Shown here: piece after piece, positions 9,097 through 15,916 of the stretch
Layout of the letters: every line of letters starts with the position of its first letter
Position numbering within the stretch: position 1 is the stretch's first letter
Assembly: GCA_017526785.1 (NCBI GenBank)
Contig: JAFXQV010000027.1
Coordinates: forward strand, 105,876 to 169,875
Origin: Oscillibacter sp.
GTDB lineage: Bacteria; Bacillota; Clostridia; Oscillospirales; Oscillospiraceae
DNA: 64,000 nt
Direction: 5' to 3'
The notes under the pieces: generated by a model
What the model was told of the DNA's origin: nothing
Databases searched by the model: none
Seen by the model: only the letters and a program-made list of their open reading frames with translations
Program-made: the position numbers and the translations under genes

Positions 9097-10168
9097 ATTT
9101 GGAAACATTTTGCGGGTGTCGGTGTTCGGACAGTCCCACGGTGACGCCGTGGGCGTCCTCATGGACGGCCTCCCCGCCGGGGAGACTATCGACCTCGCGG
9201 AACTGCAAGCATTTCTGGAGCGCCGCCGCGCAAAGCCGGACGGCCTCTCCACGACCCGCGCCGAAAGCGATACTCCGCGCTTCCTGTCGGGACTGCAAAA
9301 CGGCAGAACCTGCGGCTTTCCGCTCTGCGCGGTTCTCGAAAACAAAAACCAGCGTTCGGGGGATTACGCGTCGCTCGAAAACAAGCCCCGTCCCGGACAC
9401 GCCGATTATACGGCGTTTGTCAAGTGGCGCGGCTTCGCAGACATGCGCGGCGGCGGACACTTTTCCGGGCGGCTGACGGCTCCTTTGTGCGTGGCGGGCG
9501 GTATCGCAAAGCAGATTCTGGCGCGGCGCGGCGTTTACGTCGGCGCACATCTGCGACGCGTCGGCGGGGTGTCCGACGCGCCGTTTCCCGTACTCCCGAC
9601 GCCGGATTTGCTGGCGCGTGTCGCCGCGAAACCGTTTCCCGTGCTGGACGACGCCGCCGGGGAACGCATGATAGAAACGATTGCGCAAGCCCGTAAGGAC
9701 TGTGACAGCGTGGGCGGCGTCGTGGAATGCGCCGCGACAGGCTTTCCCGCCGGAATAGGCGGCGCTCTGTTCGGCGGACTGGAAAGCCGTATTTCTTTCG
9801 CCGTGTTCGGAATCCCGGCCGTAAAGGGCGTGGAATTTGGCGAGGGCTTCCACGCGGCGGAACTGCGCGGCTCCCGGAACAACGACCCCTTTACCGTACG
9901 CAATGGCACCGTTGTCACGGAGACCAACCACTGCGGCGGCATTCTGGGCGGAATCAGTGACGGAATGCCGCTCGTATTCCGGGCGGCGTTCAAGCCCACG
10001 CCGTCTATCGGGAAGCCGCAAAACACGGTCAATCTGTCCACGATGACGCCGGATGTCTTGGCGGTGTCCGGGCGGCATGACCCCTGCGTGGCACACCGCG
10101 CGGTTCCCGTCGTGGAGGCCGTGACGGCCTGCGTACTGCTGGACGCGCTTTTGGAACAAGGAGAATAA
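9086..10168 (+). CDS. aroC: Chorismate synthase
   Basis: Catalyses the last step to chorismate, an FMN-dependent anti-elimination. The 360-residue protein begins with GNILRVSVFGQSHG, followed by DGLPAGE and the FMN-site segments RPGHADYT and GGGHFSGR. GTG start inside the end of aroA. The order aroB-aroA-aroC after aroF is typical of Clostridia. Confidence 0.95.
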   Translation: MSSEFGNILRVSVFGQSHGDAVGVLMDGLPAGETIDLAELQAFLERRRAKPDGLSTTRAESDTPRFLSGLQNGRTCGFPLCAVLENKNQRSGDYASLENKPRPGHADYTAFVKWRGFADMRGGGHFSGRLTAPLCVAGGIAKQILARRGVYVGAHLRRVGGVSDAPFPVLPTPDLLARVAAKPFPVLDDAAGERMIETIAQARKDCDSVGGVVECAATGFPAGIGGALFGGLESRISFAVFGIPAVKGVEFGEGFHAAELRGSRNNDPFTVRNGTVVTETNHCGGILGGISDGMPLVFRAAFKPTPSIGKPQNTVNLSTMTPDVLAVSGRHDPCVAHRAVPVVEAVTACVLLDALLEQGE

Positions 10169-10170
10169 CC

Positions 10171-10902
10171 ATGGAACTGACGGAAATCCGGGAGCAAATC
10201 AGCCGCGTGGACGCGGAATTACTGCGGCTCTTTCTGGAACGGATGGCGCTTTCGGAACAGGTCTCGGCGTACAAGGCCGCGCACGGTCTGCCGATTCTCT
10301 GTGCGGAGCGGGAACGCGAAATTTTAGCGAACGTCGCGGAAAAGTCGGGAGAATACGCGTGTTACGCGCAACGGTTTTTCTCGACACTGATGGAACTGTC
10401 CCGCCGCCGACAGGCGGAATTGCTTCCGGCGTCCGCGAAAATTCTGGTGCTGAACGGTTCCAACATGAACCTGTTGGGCGTACGGGAGCCGGAACTGTAC
10501 GGCGGCCGGACGTACGCCGATTTACTGGACATGGTACGGCGCGAAGCGGACAACTTGGGCGTGGCCGTGGACTTTTTCCAGTCGAACCACGAGGGCGCGC
10601 TGGTCGACGCCATACAGGAGGCCTATTTCGACAAAACGGACGGTATCATCTTCAACCCCGCCGCGTACACCCACACAAGCGTGGCGATTCTGGACGCGCT
10701 GAAAGCGACGGCCATTCCGACGGTCGAAGTACACGTCACGAACCCCGACACGCGGGAGGACTTCCGGCATGTGTCGTATATCCGGAGCGCGGTTATCGCC
10801 ACGATTCGCGGACACGGGCTGGAAGGATATTTAGAGGCCTTGCGGCTCTTGGCCGAATATGTAAAAATCCCCTCTCCGATGTCGGAGAAGGGTACGGACT
10901 GA
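10171..10902 (+). CDS. aroQ: Fusion of AroQ-class chorismate mutase and type II 3-dehydroquinate dehydratase
   Basis: The 243-residue protein has two parts. Residues 1-87 are helical and match the AroQ chorismate mutase fold (LTEIREQISRVDAELLRLFLERM, with the Arg and downstream ERE/EILA features), which converts chorismate to prephenate. Residues about 91-235 are a type II dehydroquinase (LVLNGSNMNLLG, ELYGGRTYADL, QSNHEGALVDAIQEA, NPAAYTHTSVA, EVHVTNPDTREDFRH), the third step of the pathway. The protein therefore holds one enzyme before and one after chorismate, in an operon that makes chorismate. Separate genes are the usual state. It starts at ATG two bases past aroC with AAGGAGAA upstream. 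The stop faces the converging methyltransferase gene with one base between. Confidence 0.9.
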   Translation: MELTEIREQISRVDAELLRLFLERMALSEQVSAYKAAHGLPILCAEREREILANVAEKSGEYACYAQRFFSTLMELSRRRQAELLPASAKILVLNGSNMNLLGVREPELYGGRTYADLLDMVRREADNLGVAVDFFQSNHEGALVDAIQEAYFDKTDGIIFNPAAYTHTSVAILDALKATAIPTVEVHVTNPDTREDFRHVSYIRSAVIATIRGHGLEGYLEALRLLAEYVKIPSPMSEKGTD

Positions 10903-10903
10903 C

Positions 10904-11527
10904 CTATATTTTCCCGGCCATGACGCACATCCAGAGCATGTTATTATGATGAATCACGCGTACGCGGGGGAACCCGGCGTATTTCAGCGCGGCCTCTAAA
11001 TCCTCCCCGGTGTATGTACGCATACGCTTTATAATCTTCACGTACTCGTCGCCTGTGCCGTTGCGGCCGTCCAGCTCGTTGACAATCATGAACGTACCGC
11101 CCGGACGGAGTACGCGGTACACCTCCCGGAAACCCTGCTCAATGGTCGTCCAGAAGTACACGGTCTCGATAGCCGTCACGAGGTCGAAGGCGTCGTCCGG
11201 TAACGGCAGACTCATCGCGTTGCCCTCCACGACGCGACAGCGCCCCGCGAAAACCGCGCCGCGGTTCTTGGCTTTCGTCATGCGTACCGACAGCGGCGCG
11301 TAGTCGACGCCAGTGCCGCGGGCGTCCGGGTAACGGTGCAGGAGTGCCGACAAATTCCGGCCGCCCCCGCAGCCAATGTCCAGAATCTCCGCCGGGTTGC
11401 CCTGATAAATGCCCATAGACCAGTCCGCCAGTTTGGCGTGTCTGCCGTTCATGCGGTTTAACATGAGTGTCCCCAGAAAGCCTTTCGGTTTCCGGGTCAT
11501 ATTCAGGAAGCGCTCTTTCAGATTCAC
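10904..11527 (-). CDS. Class I SAM-dependent methyltransferase (UbiE-like), substrate unknown
   Basis: A 207-residue protein with SAM-binding motif I (ILDIGCGGGRNL), acidic loop (GTGVDYAPLSV), motif II region (LPDDAFDLVTAIETVYFW) and motif III (EVYRVLRPGGTFMIVNE). This places it in the Methyltransf_11/UbiE-like group, acting on small molecules. I chose the GTG at 11527 because AAGGGGGA lies seven bases upstream and a promoter precedes it; a longer open frame upstream overlaps that promoter. The gene converges on aroQ. Neighbours give no substrate. Confidence 0.8.
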   Translation of the reverse strand: MNLKERFLNMTRKPKGFLGTLMLNRMNGRHAKLADWSMGIYQGNPAEILDIGCGGGRNLSALLHRYPDARGTGVDYAPLSVRMTKAKNRGAVFAGRCRVVEGNAMSLPLPDDAFDLVTAIETVYFWTTIEQGFREVYRVLRPGGTFMIVNELDGRNGTGDEYVKIIKRMRTYTGEDLEAALKYAGFPRVRVIHHNNMLWMCVMAGKI

Positions 11528-11594
11528 GCAAGATTCCCCCTTGCCGCTTTCTTCGGTGAACACGGCGCGGACGCCGTGGTGAAATTCTGCGCCT

Positions 11595-11623
11595 ATTTTA
11601 CCAGTATCGGCGCGGAGCGTCAA
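11595..11623 (-). promoter_or_regulatory. Promoter for the methyltransferase gene
   Basis: TTGACG (11618-11623) and TAAAAT (11595-11600) on the minus strand with 17 bp spacing. The leader contains a 7-bp hairpin (CACGGCG / CGCCGTG, 11562-11579). Confidence 0.65.
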
Positions 11624-11712
11624 GCGACAATCTGTGAACAATCTGTATCCATTTTCCGGTAAATTGTTACCGTTTTTCGGAAAAAGTAAATTCTTGTCGA
11701 AATGCGCGTTTT

Positions 11713-11912
11713 GCCGACAAAGTCGGCATAACTTTTTTGTAGGGGAATCTTCCAAAATATGGAAGTTTTGATTAAGGCGGAAAGAAACTGTAGAGAATCG
11801 GCAAAATCGCGCTGAAAATTGAACCCCCAGAATAGGCTCTTTTCATGCCGTTTCCCCATTTCCAGCCGTTTTCAGAAAATCCCTACAACAAAGTGATACC
11901 GACTGCCGACAA
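11713..11912 (+). mobile_element. MITE copy 1: 184 bp with imperfect TIRs and an 8-bp target duplication
   Basis: The element proper is 11721-11904. Its ends read AGTCGGCATAACTTT inward from the left and AGTCGGTATCACTTT inward from the right on the other strand, each followed by TGTAGGG a few bases later. It is flanked on both sides by GCCGACAA (11713-11720 and 11905-11912), a clean 8-bp target duplication. There is no coding capacity. Related copies lie at 41205-41388 (inverted, also 184 bp) and about 54415-54600 (diverged). No transposase with matching ends is in the window. It sits directly upstream of the cas12f1 promoter. Confidence 0.85.
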
Positions 11913-11920
11913 AAAAAGTC

Positions 11921-11949
11921 TTGCAAAAGAATCCCGTGTTTGCTATAAT
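11921..11949 (+). promoter_or_regulatory. Promoter of the cas12f1 locus
   Basis: TTGCAA (11921-11926) and TATAAT (11944-11949) with 17 bp spacing lie nine bases past the MITE target duplication. Transcription would start near 11956, which makes the ATG at 11955 unlikely and supports the start at 11982. Confidence 0.8.
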
Positions 11950-11981
11950 TAGGCATGTTCCGACAGGAAGGGGGAACCCAC

Positions 11982-13283
11982 ATGGGAAAGGGCGTCCTCG
12001 CCAAAGTTATGAAATATGAGCTTCGCTATCTTGACGGTTGCGGCGACTTCTCCAATATGCAGGAACAGGTGTGGGCGTTGCAACGTCAAACCCGCGAGAT
12101 TTTGAACCGCTCCATACAAATCGCGTTTCAATGGGACTGCGCCAACAGCGAACACCACCGGAAAACAGGTGAATATCTGGACTTGAAAACCGAAACCGGG
12201 TATAAGCGTCTTGACGGGCATATTTACAATTGCCTGAAAGGACAGTATGAAGATATGGCCACCAGTAATCTAAACGCGACTATTCAAAAAGCGTGGAAAA
12301 AATACAATTCCTCAAAAAAAGAAATTCTGCGCGGTTCCATGTCGATACCGTCCTACAAGATGAATCAGCCGCTTACATTGGATAAGAATACTGTAAAATT
12401 GTCGGAAGGTGAACGCAATCCCATTGTTACTTTGACGCTCTTTTCCGACAAGTTCAAACGGGCGCAAGGCGTTTCCAACGTCAAATTTTCCATGCCTCTG
12501 CATGACGGGACGCAAAGAGCGATTTTCGCCAATCTGATGAATGGCACGTACCAGCTTGGAGAATGCCAACTGGTTTACAAGCGTCCGAAATGGTTTTTGT
12601 TTGTAACGTACAAATTCCCGCCTGTTGAACACCCGTTAGACCCGGATAAAATTCTGGGCGTTGACATGGGCGAAGCCTGCGCTTTGTACGCCAGCACATT
12701 CGGCGAACACGGCTATTTGAAAATTGACGGCGGAGAAATCACGAAATACGCCAAAAAAATGGAAGCGCGTATCCGCTCCATGCAGAAACAGGCGGCGCAC
12801 TGCGGGGAAGGGCGTATCGGACACGGAACAAAAACGCGGGTGTCTGTTGTCTATCAGGCGAAAGACAAAGTGGCGCGTTTTCGTGACACAATCAACCACC
12901 GCTACAGTAAAGCGTTGATTGACTACGCGCTGAAAAACCAGTGCGGAACCATTCAAATGGAGGATTTGACGGGGATTAAGGAAGATACCGGATTTCCGAA
13001 GTTTCTGCGCCACTGGACTTACTATGACCTTCAGTCCAAAATTGAAGCGAAAGCGGCGGAACACGGGATTCAGGTTGTGAAAATCAATCCGCGCCACACG
13101 TCGCAAAGGTGCAGTCGGTGCGGACACATTGACAAGGCAAACCGAACCAGTCAGGCGGATTTCTGCTGTACGAAATGTGGCTTTTCCGCGAACGCCGATT
13201 TTAACGCCTCTCAGAACATCTCCATTCGGAATATTGACAAAATCATAGCGAAAGCAATAGGTGCGAACCGTAAGCAAACATAA
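11982..13283 (+). CDS. cas12f1: Cas12f1, miniature type V-F CRISPR effector nuclease
   Basis: A 433-residue RNA-guided DNA nuclease of the TnpB-derived Cas12f family. The RuvC residues are Asp228 (ILGVDMGEA), Glu327 (IQMEDLTGI) and Asp406 (NADFNASQN). The zinc finger in the nuclease lobe has Cys377/380 and Cys396/399 (CSRCGH, CTKCGF). The N-terminal segments LQRQTREILNRS, KEILRGSMSIPSYK and FRDTINHRYSKALID, and WTYYDLQSKIEAKA near the end, closely resemble my recollection of Acidibacillus AsCas12f1 (422 residues). The length equals that reported for Oscillibacter OsCas12f1 (433 residues); identity was not tested. Start at 11982: AGGAAGGGGG precedes it and the upstream ATG lies at the transcription start. 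A tracrRNA-like segment and CRISPR array follow. Known homologues act as asymmetric dimers on T-rich-PAM DNA. An IS605 TnpB is excluded by the array and lack of element ends. Confidence 0.93.
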   Translation: MGKGVLAKVMKYELRYLDGCGDFSNMQEQVWALQRQTREILNRSIQIAFQWDCANSEHHRKTGEYLDLKTETGYKRLDGHIYNCLKGQYEDMATSNLNATIQKAWKKYNSSKKEILRGSMSIPSYKMNQPLTLDKNTVKLSEGERNPIVTLTLFSDKFKRAQGVSNVKFSMPLHDGTQRAIFANLMNGTYQLGECQLVYKRPKWFLFVTYKFPPVEHPLDPDKILGVDMGEACALYASTFGEHGYLKIDGGEITKYAKKMEARIRSMQKQAAHCGEGRIGHGTKTRVSVVYQAKDKVARFRDTINHRYSKALIDYALKNQCGTIQMEDLTGIKEDTGFPKFLRHWTYYDLQSKIEAKAAEHGIQVVKINPRHTSQRCSRCGHIDKANRTSQADFCCTKCGFSANADFNASQNISIRNIDKIIAKAIGANRKQT

Positions 13284-13441
13284 AATTCCCGGAAGGTTCG
13301 CACAATTCAGGGGCGACTTCCCGTCCCAAAATCGAGACAGTAGCCGTAAAACTTTGAGTTTCAGAGTGGGCGACACACTCGAAAAGGTTAAGATATGCAC
13401 ATAGTAATCCGTGCATGAGCCGCAAACTTGTGCGGAATTGC
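13284..13441 (+). ncRNA. tracrRNA-like structured segment with anti-repeat, between cas12f1 and its array
   Basis: The 158 bp after the cas12f1 stop contain no gene but several local stems: 13310-13315 with 13322-13327, 13351-13356 with 13362-13367, and 13395-13400 with 13411-13416. A longer-range CGAG/CTCG pair (13333-13336 with 13378-13381) encloses the second, a layout that resembles published Cas12f tracrRNAs. The 3' part is an anti-repeat: TGAGCCGC (13416-13423) pairs with GCGGCTTG of the repeat with two G-U pairs, GCGG (13432-13435) with CCGC, and TTGC (13438-13441) with GCAA. That gives 16 pairs with two internal loops. The first repeat begins at 13443. No strong separate promoter was found; TTGACA at 13234-13239, inside cas12f1, lacks a good -10. 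The 5' end is unknown. Confidence 0.8.
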
Positions 13442-13442
13442 C

Positions 13443-13608
13443 GTTGCAACCCGCGTATGGGCGCGGCTTGAAGGTTATGACTGATTCCGAACTCGCCGGA
13501 CGCCTCCGTTGCAACCCGCGTATGGGCGCGGCTTGAAGGACACCAAGAGGTAGGCATTGTTACACCCCCTGTTTACGTTGCAACCCGCGTATGGGCGCGG
13601 CTTGAAGG
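13443..13608 (+). CRISPR. Type V-F CRISPR array: three identical 32-bp repeats, two full spacers
   Basis: Repeats lie at 13443-13474, 13508-13539 and 13577-13608. They begin GTTGCAACCCGCG and end GGCGCGGCTTGAAGG, with an inner stem CCGCG/CGCGG. A C precedes all three, so the unit may be 33 bp. Spacers are 13475-13507 (33 nt) and 13540-13576 (37 nt). A possible third spacer (13609-13638) is followed by GGCGCAAC, perhaps the relic of a fourth repeat. The repeat shares GTTGCA...ACCCG...TGAAGG elements with the Un1Cas12f1 repeat as I recall it. No cas1, cas2 or cas4 is in the window, so new spacers would need adaptation proteins from elsewhere. Confidence 0.93.
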
Positions 13609-13654
13609 CCCATGATTACGTCCGTGTACTCGCGTACAGGCGCAACAAATAACA

Positions 13655-13683
13655 ACAGCCCCGCCCGGAATGGGCGGGGCTGT
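13655..13683. terminator. Bidirectional terminator between the Cas12f array and ptsI
   Basis: A perfect 12-bp stem (13655-13666 with 13672-13683) and five-base loop stand between two converging units. Leftward, after ptsI, it is followed by a T-rich stretch (TTGTTATTTGTTG). Rightward it would end the CRISPR transcript with a poorer tail. Confidence 0.8.
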
Positions 13684-13710
13684 CGTTATGCGGGATTGCG
13701 TCAGAGGCAA

Positions 13711-15366
13711 TCAGCATTTGAGGGCGTCGAGGGTGCAGGTCTTGGCAATGCTCTTGCGGATTTCGGCGCGGAGCGGCAGTACCGACGACGGCGACACGCT
13801 CAGCTCGTCAATACCGATTGCAAGGAACGTCGGCAGAAGCGACAGGTCAGCGCCCAACTCGCCACAAATGCCAATCCAGATACCCTTCTCGTGGGCGGCG
13901 TCGGCGGCCATTTTCAGGGCGCGGAGAACCGCCGGGTGGTGCGCGTCGAAAAAGCGTCCCAAATCGCTGGCCTGACGGTCACAAGCAAGGGTGTACTGGG
14001 TGAGGTCGTTCGTGCCGACGGAGAAGAAGTCGACTTCCTCGGCGAGTTCCGGCGCGACAAAGATAGAGGACGGCGTCTCAATCATGATACCGATTTCGGT
14101 TTCCTTGTTGTAGGGGACGCCTTCCTTGTCGAGTTCGGCCATAACGTCCGCACAGGCGCGCTTGCACTCCTTGACTTCCCAAACAGAGGTAATCATCGGG
14201 AACATGATGGCGACCTTGCCGTAGGCGGAGGCGCGGTACAGGGCGCGGAGCTGGGTACGGAACACCTCGCGGTTGTTCAGGCAGATACGGATAGCGCGTA
14301 CGCCCATGGCGGGGTTTTCTTCCTTTTTGAGGTGGAAGTATTCGACCTGCTTGTCAGCGCCGATATCGAGCGTACGGATGATGACGCGCTTGCCCTCCAT
14401 GGCGGCGGCGACTTTCTTGTAGGCTTGGAACTGCTTTTCTTCGGAGGGGTAGTCGGTCTCCGCCAGATACAGGAACTCGGAGCGGAACAGGCCGATTCCC
14501 TGTCCGTCGTTGTTCTTGACGGCGGCCACGTCGTCGGGGTTGCCGATGTTGCAGTAGACGTTGATGTGACGCCCGTCGAGGGTCACGTCCTCCTGTCCCT
14601 TCATGGCGTCCATGAGTTCCTTGAACTTCTTCTGCTTCTCCATCTTGTCCTTAAAGGTCTGAATGGTGAGGTTGTCGGGGTCAAGGACTACTTTTCCGGT
14701 CTCGCCGTCGAGGTAGGCCATACGGCCTTGCAGGGTCTCTTTGAGGTCCGCGCCGAGACTGCAGGCGGCGGGAATGCCCATGGTACGCGCCAGAATGGCG
14801 GTGTGGCCGTTGCTGGAACCGGCGGTAAGGGCAAAGCCCAGAATCTTGGACTTGTCAAGCTGGAGGGTTTCGGAGGGGGCGAGGTCGTCGGAACAGAGAA
14901 TGACGGGTTCTTCGGAGTCAATGCCGCCTTCGGCAATGCCCATGAGGTTGTTAAGGATACGCTGTGTAACGTCCTTGACATCGGCGGAACGCGCTCTCAT
15001 GTAGGCGTCGTCCATGGCGGCGAACATGGCGGCGAACTGCTCCCCGGCTTCCTTGACGGCGTACTCGGCGTTGCAGGATTCGTCGTTGAGCATGGTTTCA
15101 ATGGCTTCCACGTAGTCGTCATCGTCGCAGAACATGGCGTGGGTCTCGAAGAGAATCGCGCTTTCCTCTCCGGCCTCTTCCCGGCACTTGTCCGCCAGCT
15201 CGTAGAGCTGGTTGGAGGACTTTTCCCGCGCTTCCACGACGCGCGCCTTTTCGGCGGCAACGTCGGCGACTTTCACCTTGGCAATGTCGTAATTGGGACG
15301 CTGGAAGAAGTAGAGGGGGCCACGGACAACGCCCTTGGAGATACCTTTGCCTTGAATCAGAACCAT
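13711..15366 (-). CDS. ptsI: PTS enzyme I (phosphoenolpyruvate-protein phosphotransferase)
   Basis: Starts the sugar phosphotransferase chain by taking phosphate from phosphoenolpyruvate and passing it to HPr. The 551-residue protein has the N-terminal HPr-binding/swivelling domain with active-site His188 in SNGHTAILAR and the C-terminal PEP-binding barrel (GIGLFRSEFLYL, RTLDIGADKQ, GIMIETPSS, and the Cys loop WIGICGELGAD). The residues before the histidine are SNG rather than the common RTS, but the histidine and downstream TAILAR are intact. GGGAGGA precedes the ATG. It lies downstream of ptsH with a hairpin-rich 127-bp gap. Confidence 0.95.
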   Translation of the reverse strand: MVLIQGKGISKGVVRGPLYFFQRPNYDIAKVKVADVAAEKARVVEAREKSSNQLYELADKCREEAGEESAILFETHAMFCDDDDYVEAIETMLNDESCNAEYAVKEAGEQFAAMFAAMDDAYMRARSADVKDVTQRILNNLMGIAEGGIDSEEPVILCSDDLAPSETLQLDKSKILGFALTAGSSNGHTAILARTMGIPAACSLGADLKETLQGRMAYLDGETGKVVLDPDNLTIQTFKDKMEKQKKFKELMDAMKGQEDVTLDGRHINVYCNIGNPDDVAAVKNNDGQGIGLFRSEFLYLAETDYPSEEKQFQAYKKVAAAMEGKRVIIRTLDIGADKQVEYFHLKKEENPAMGVRAIRICLNNREVFRTQLRALYRASAYGKVAIMFPMITSVWEVKECKRACADVMAELDKEGVPYNKETEIGIMIETPSSIFVAPELAEEVDFFSVGTNDLTQYTLACDRQASDLGRFFDAHHPAVLRALKMAADAAHEKGIWIGICGELGADLSLLPTFLAIGIDELSVSPSSVLPLRAEIRKSIAKTCTLDALKC

Positions 15367-15397
15367 AAAATTTTCCTCCCGACTGATATTTTATGGA

Positions 15398-15459
15398 GCC
15401 GCCCGGAGTACGGGCGGCGCTACGGGAAAACGGGAGCGCCCGCGGCGCGGTCGTTCCCG
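15398..15459 (-). terminator. Two hairpins between ptsH and ptsI, possible attenuator
   Basis: Reading leftward, a hairpin at 15431-15459 (CGGGAACG arm) is followed by TTTT. A second perfect 8-bp stem lies at 15398-15405 with 15411-15418. The first resembles a partial terminator that would let more HPr than enzyme I be made; the second has no T tail and may be a stabilising or processing element. Confidence 0.45.
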
Positions 15460-15496
15460 TTGCGTTTGATTTCCTGTCCGCGGAACGCGGAGCGGA

Positions 15497-15769
15497 TTAA
15501 ATTTCGGCGGCGAAATTGTTCTTGAAGAACGCCTTCATGGCGTCGATAGCGGCGGCTTCGTCTCCGCCCTCGGCGCTGACGGTCACTTCGTCGCCCTTCT
15601 TGACGCCGAGACCCATGAGTTTCATGAGCTGGGAGGCCTTCACGGTCTTGTCGCCCTTGGTGACGCTGATGGTGGTCTCGCCAAAGTTCTTGGCTTCCTT
15701 GGCAAGCTGTCCGGCGGGGCGGGCGTGAATTCCGAGTTCGTCGTTAATGACACACTTAAATTCCAACAT
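15497..15769 (-). CDS. ptsH: HPr phosphocarrier protein
   Basis: A 90-residue soluble carrier passing phosphate from enzyme I to sugar-specific EII proteins. The phosphorylated His15 lies in ELGIHARPAG. Ser46 (VKASQLMKLMGLG) sits where HPr kinase acts in Firmicutes, so catabolite control via HPr-Ser-P and CcpA is possible; this is family knowledge, not shown here. AGAAGGAG precedes the ATG. A 6-2-6 inverted repeat (TAACAC AG GTGTTA, 15786-15799) overlaps the region just upstream and could be a regulatory site. Confidence 0.95.
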   Translation of the reverse strand: MLEFKCVINDELGIHARPAGQLAKEAKNFGETTISVTKGDKTVKASQLMKLMGLGVKKGDEVTVSAEGGDEAAAIDAMKAFFKNNFAAEI

Positions 15770-15859
15770 GGTTAAACTCTCCTTCTAACACAGGTGTTAA
15801 AGTGGAATATTGGAAGCGGGCGCGGGAGACCCGCTTACAACCGATACGAAAGCCCCGAA

Positions 15860-15896
15860 AGCCTGTCCGGACGCGTCCGCGTGACGCGGACAGGCT
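15860..15896 (-). terminator. Hairpin after the PTS EIIBCA gene
   Basis: A perfect 10-bp outer stem (15860-15869 with 15887-15896) lies 20 bp past the EIIBCA stop. The leftward tail is only weakly T-rich, so termination may be partial. It separates EIIBCA from ptsH. Confidence 0.6.
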
Positions 15897-15916
15897 CTCA
15901 TCTCCGTCAGGGCTTG

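Noticed and set aside
11982-13283. IS200/IS605 TnpB transposon gene
   Set aside because: The fold is shared, but a CRISPR array with matching anti-repeat follows, the sequence follows Cas12f1 motifs, and no TnpA or element ends are seen. The MITE next to it has ordinary TIRs and a target duplication, so it does not belong to an IS605-type element.
13612-15525. Long rightward reading frame (637 residues) opposite ptsI and ptsH
   Set aside because: It mirrors the codon bias of the real GC-rich genes, has no ribosome-binding site, and its protein is Gly/Val/His-rich with no family match. The same applies to long antisense frames over the SLH-GH25, amylosucrase and adhesin genes.
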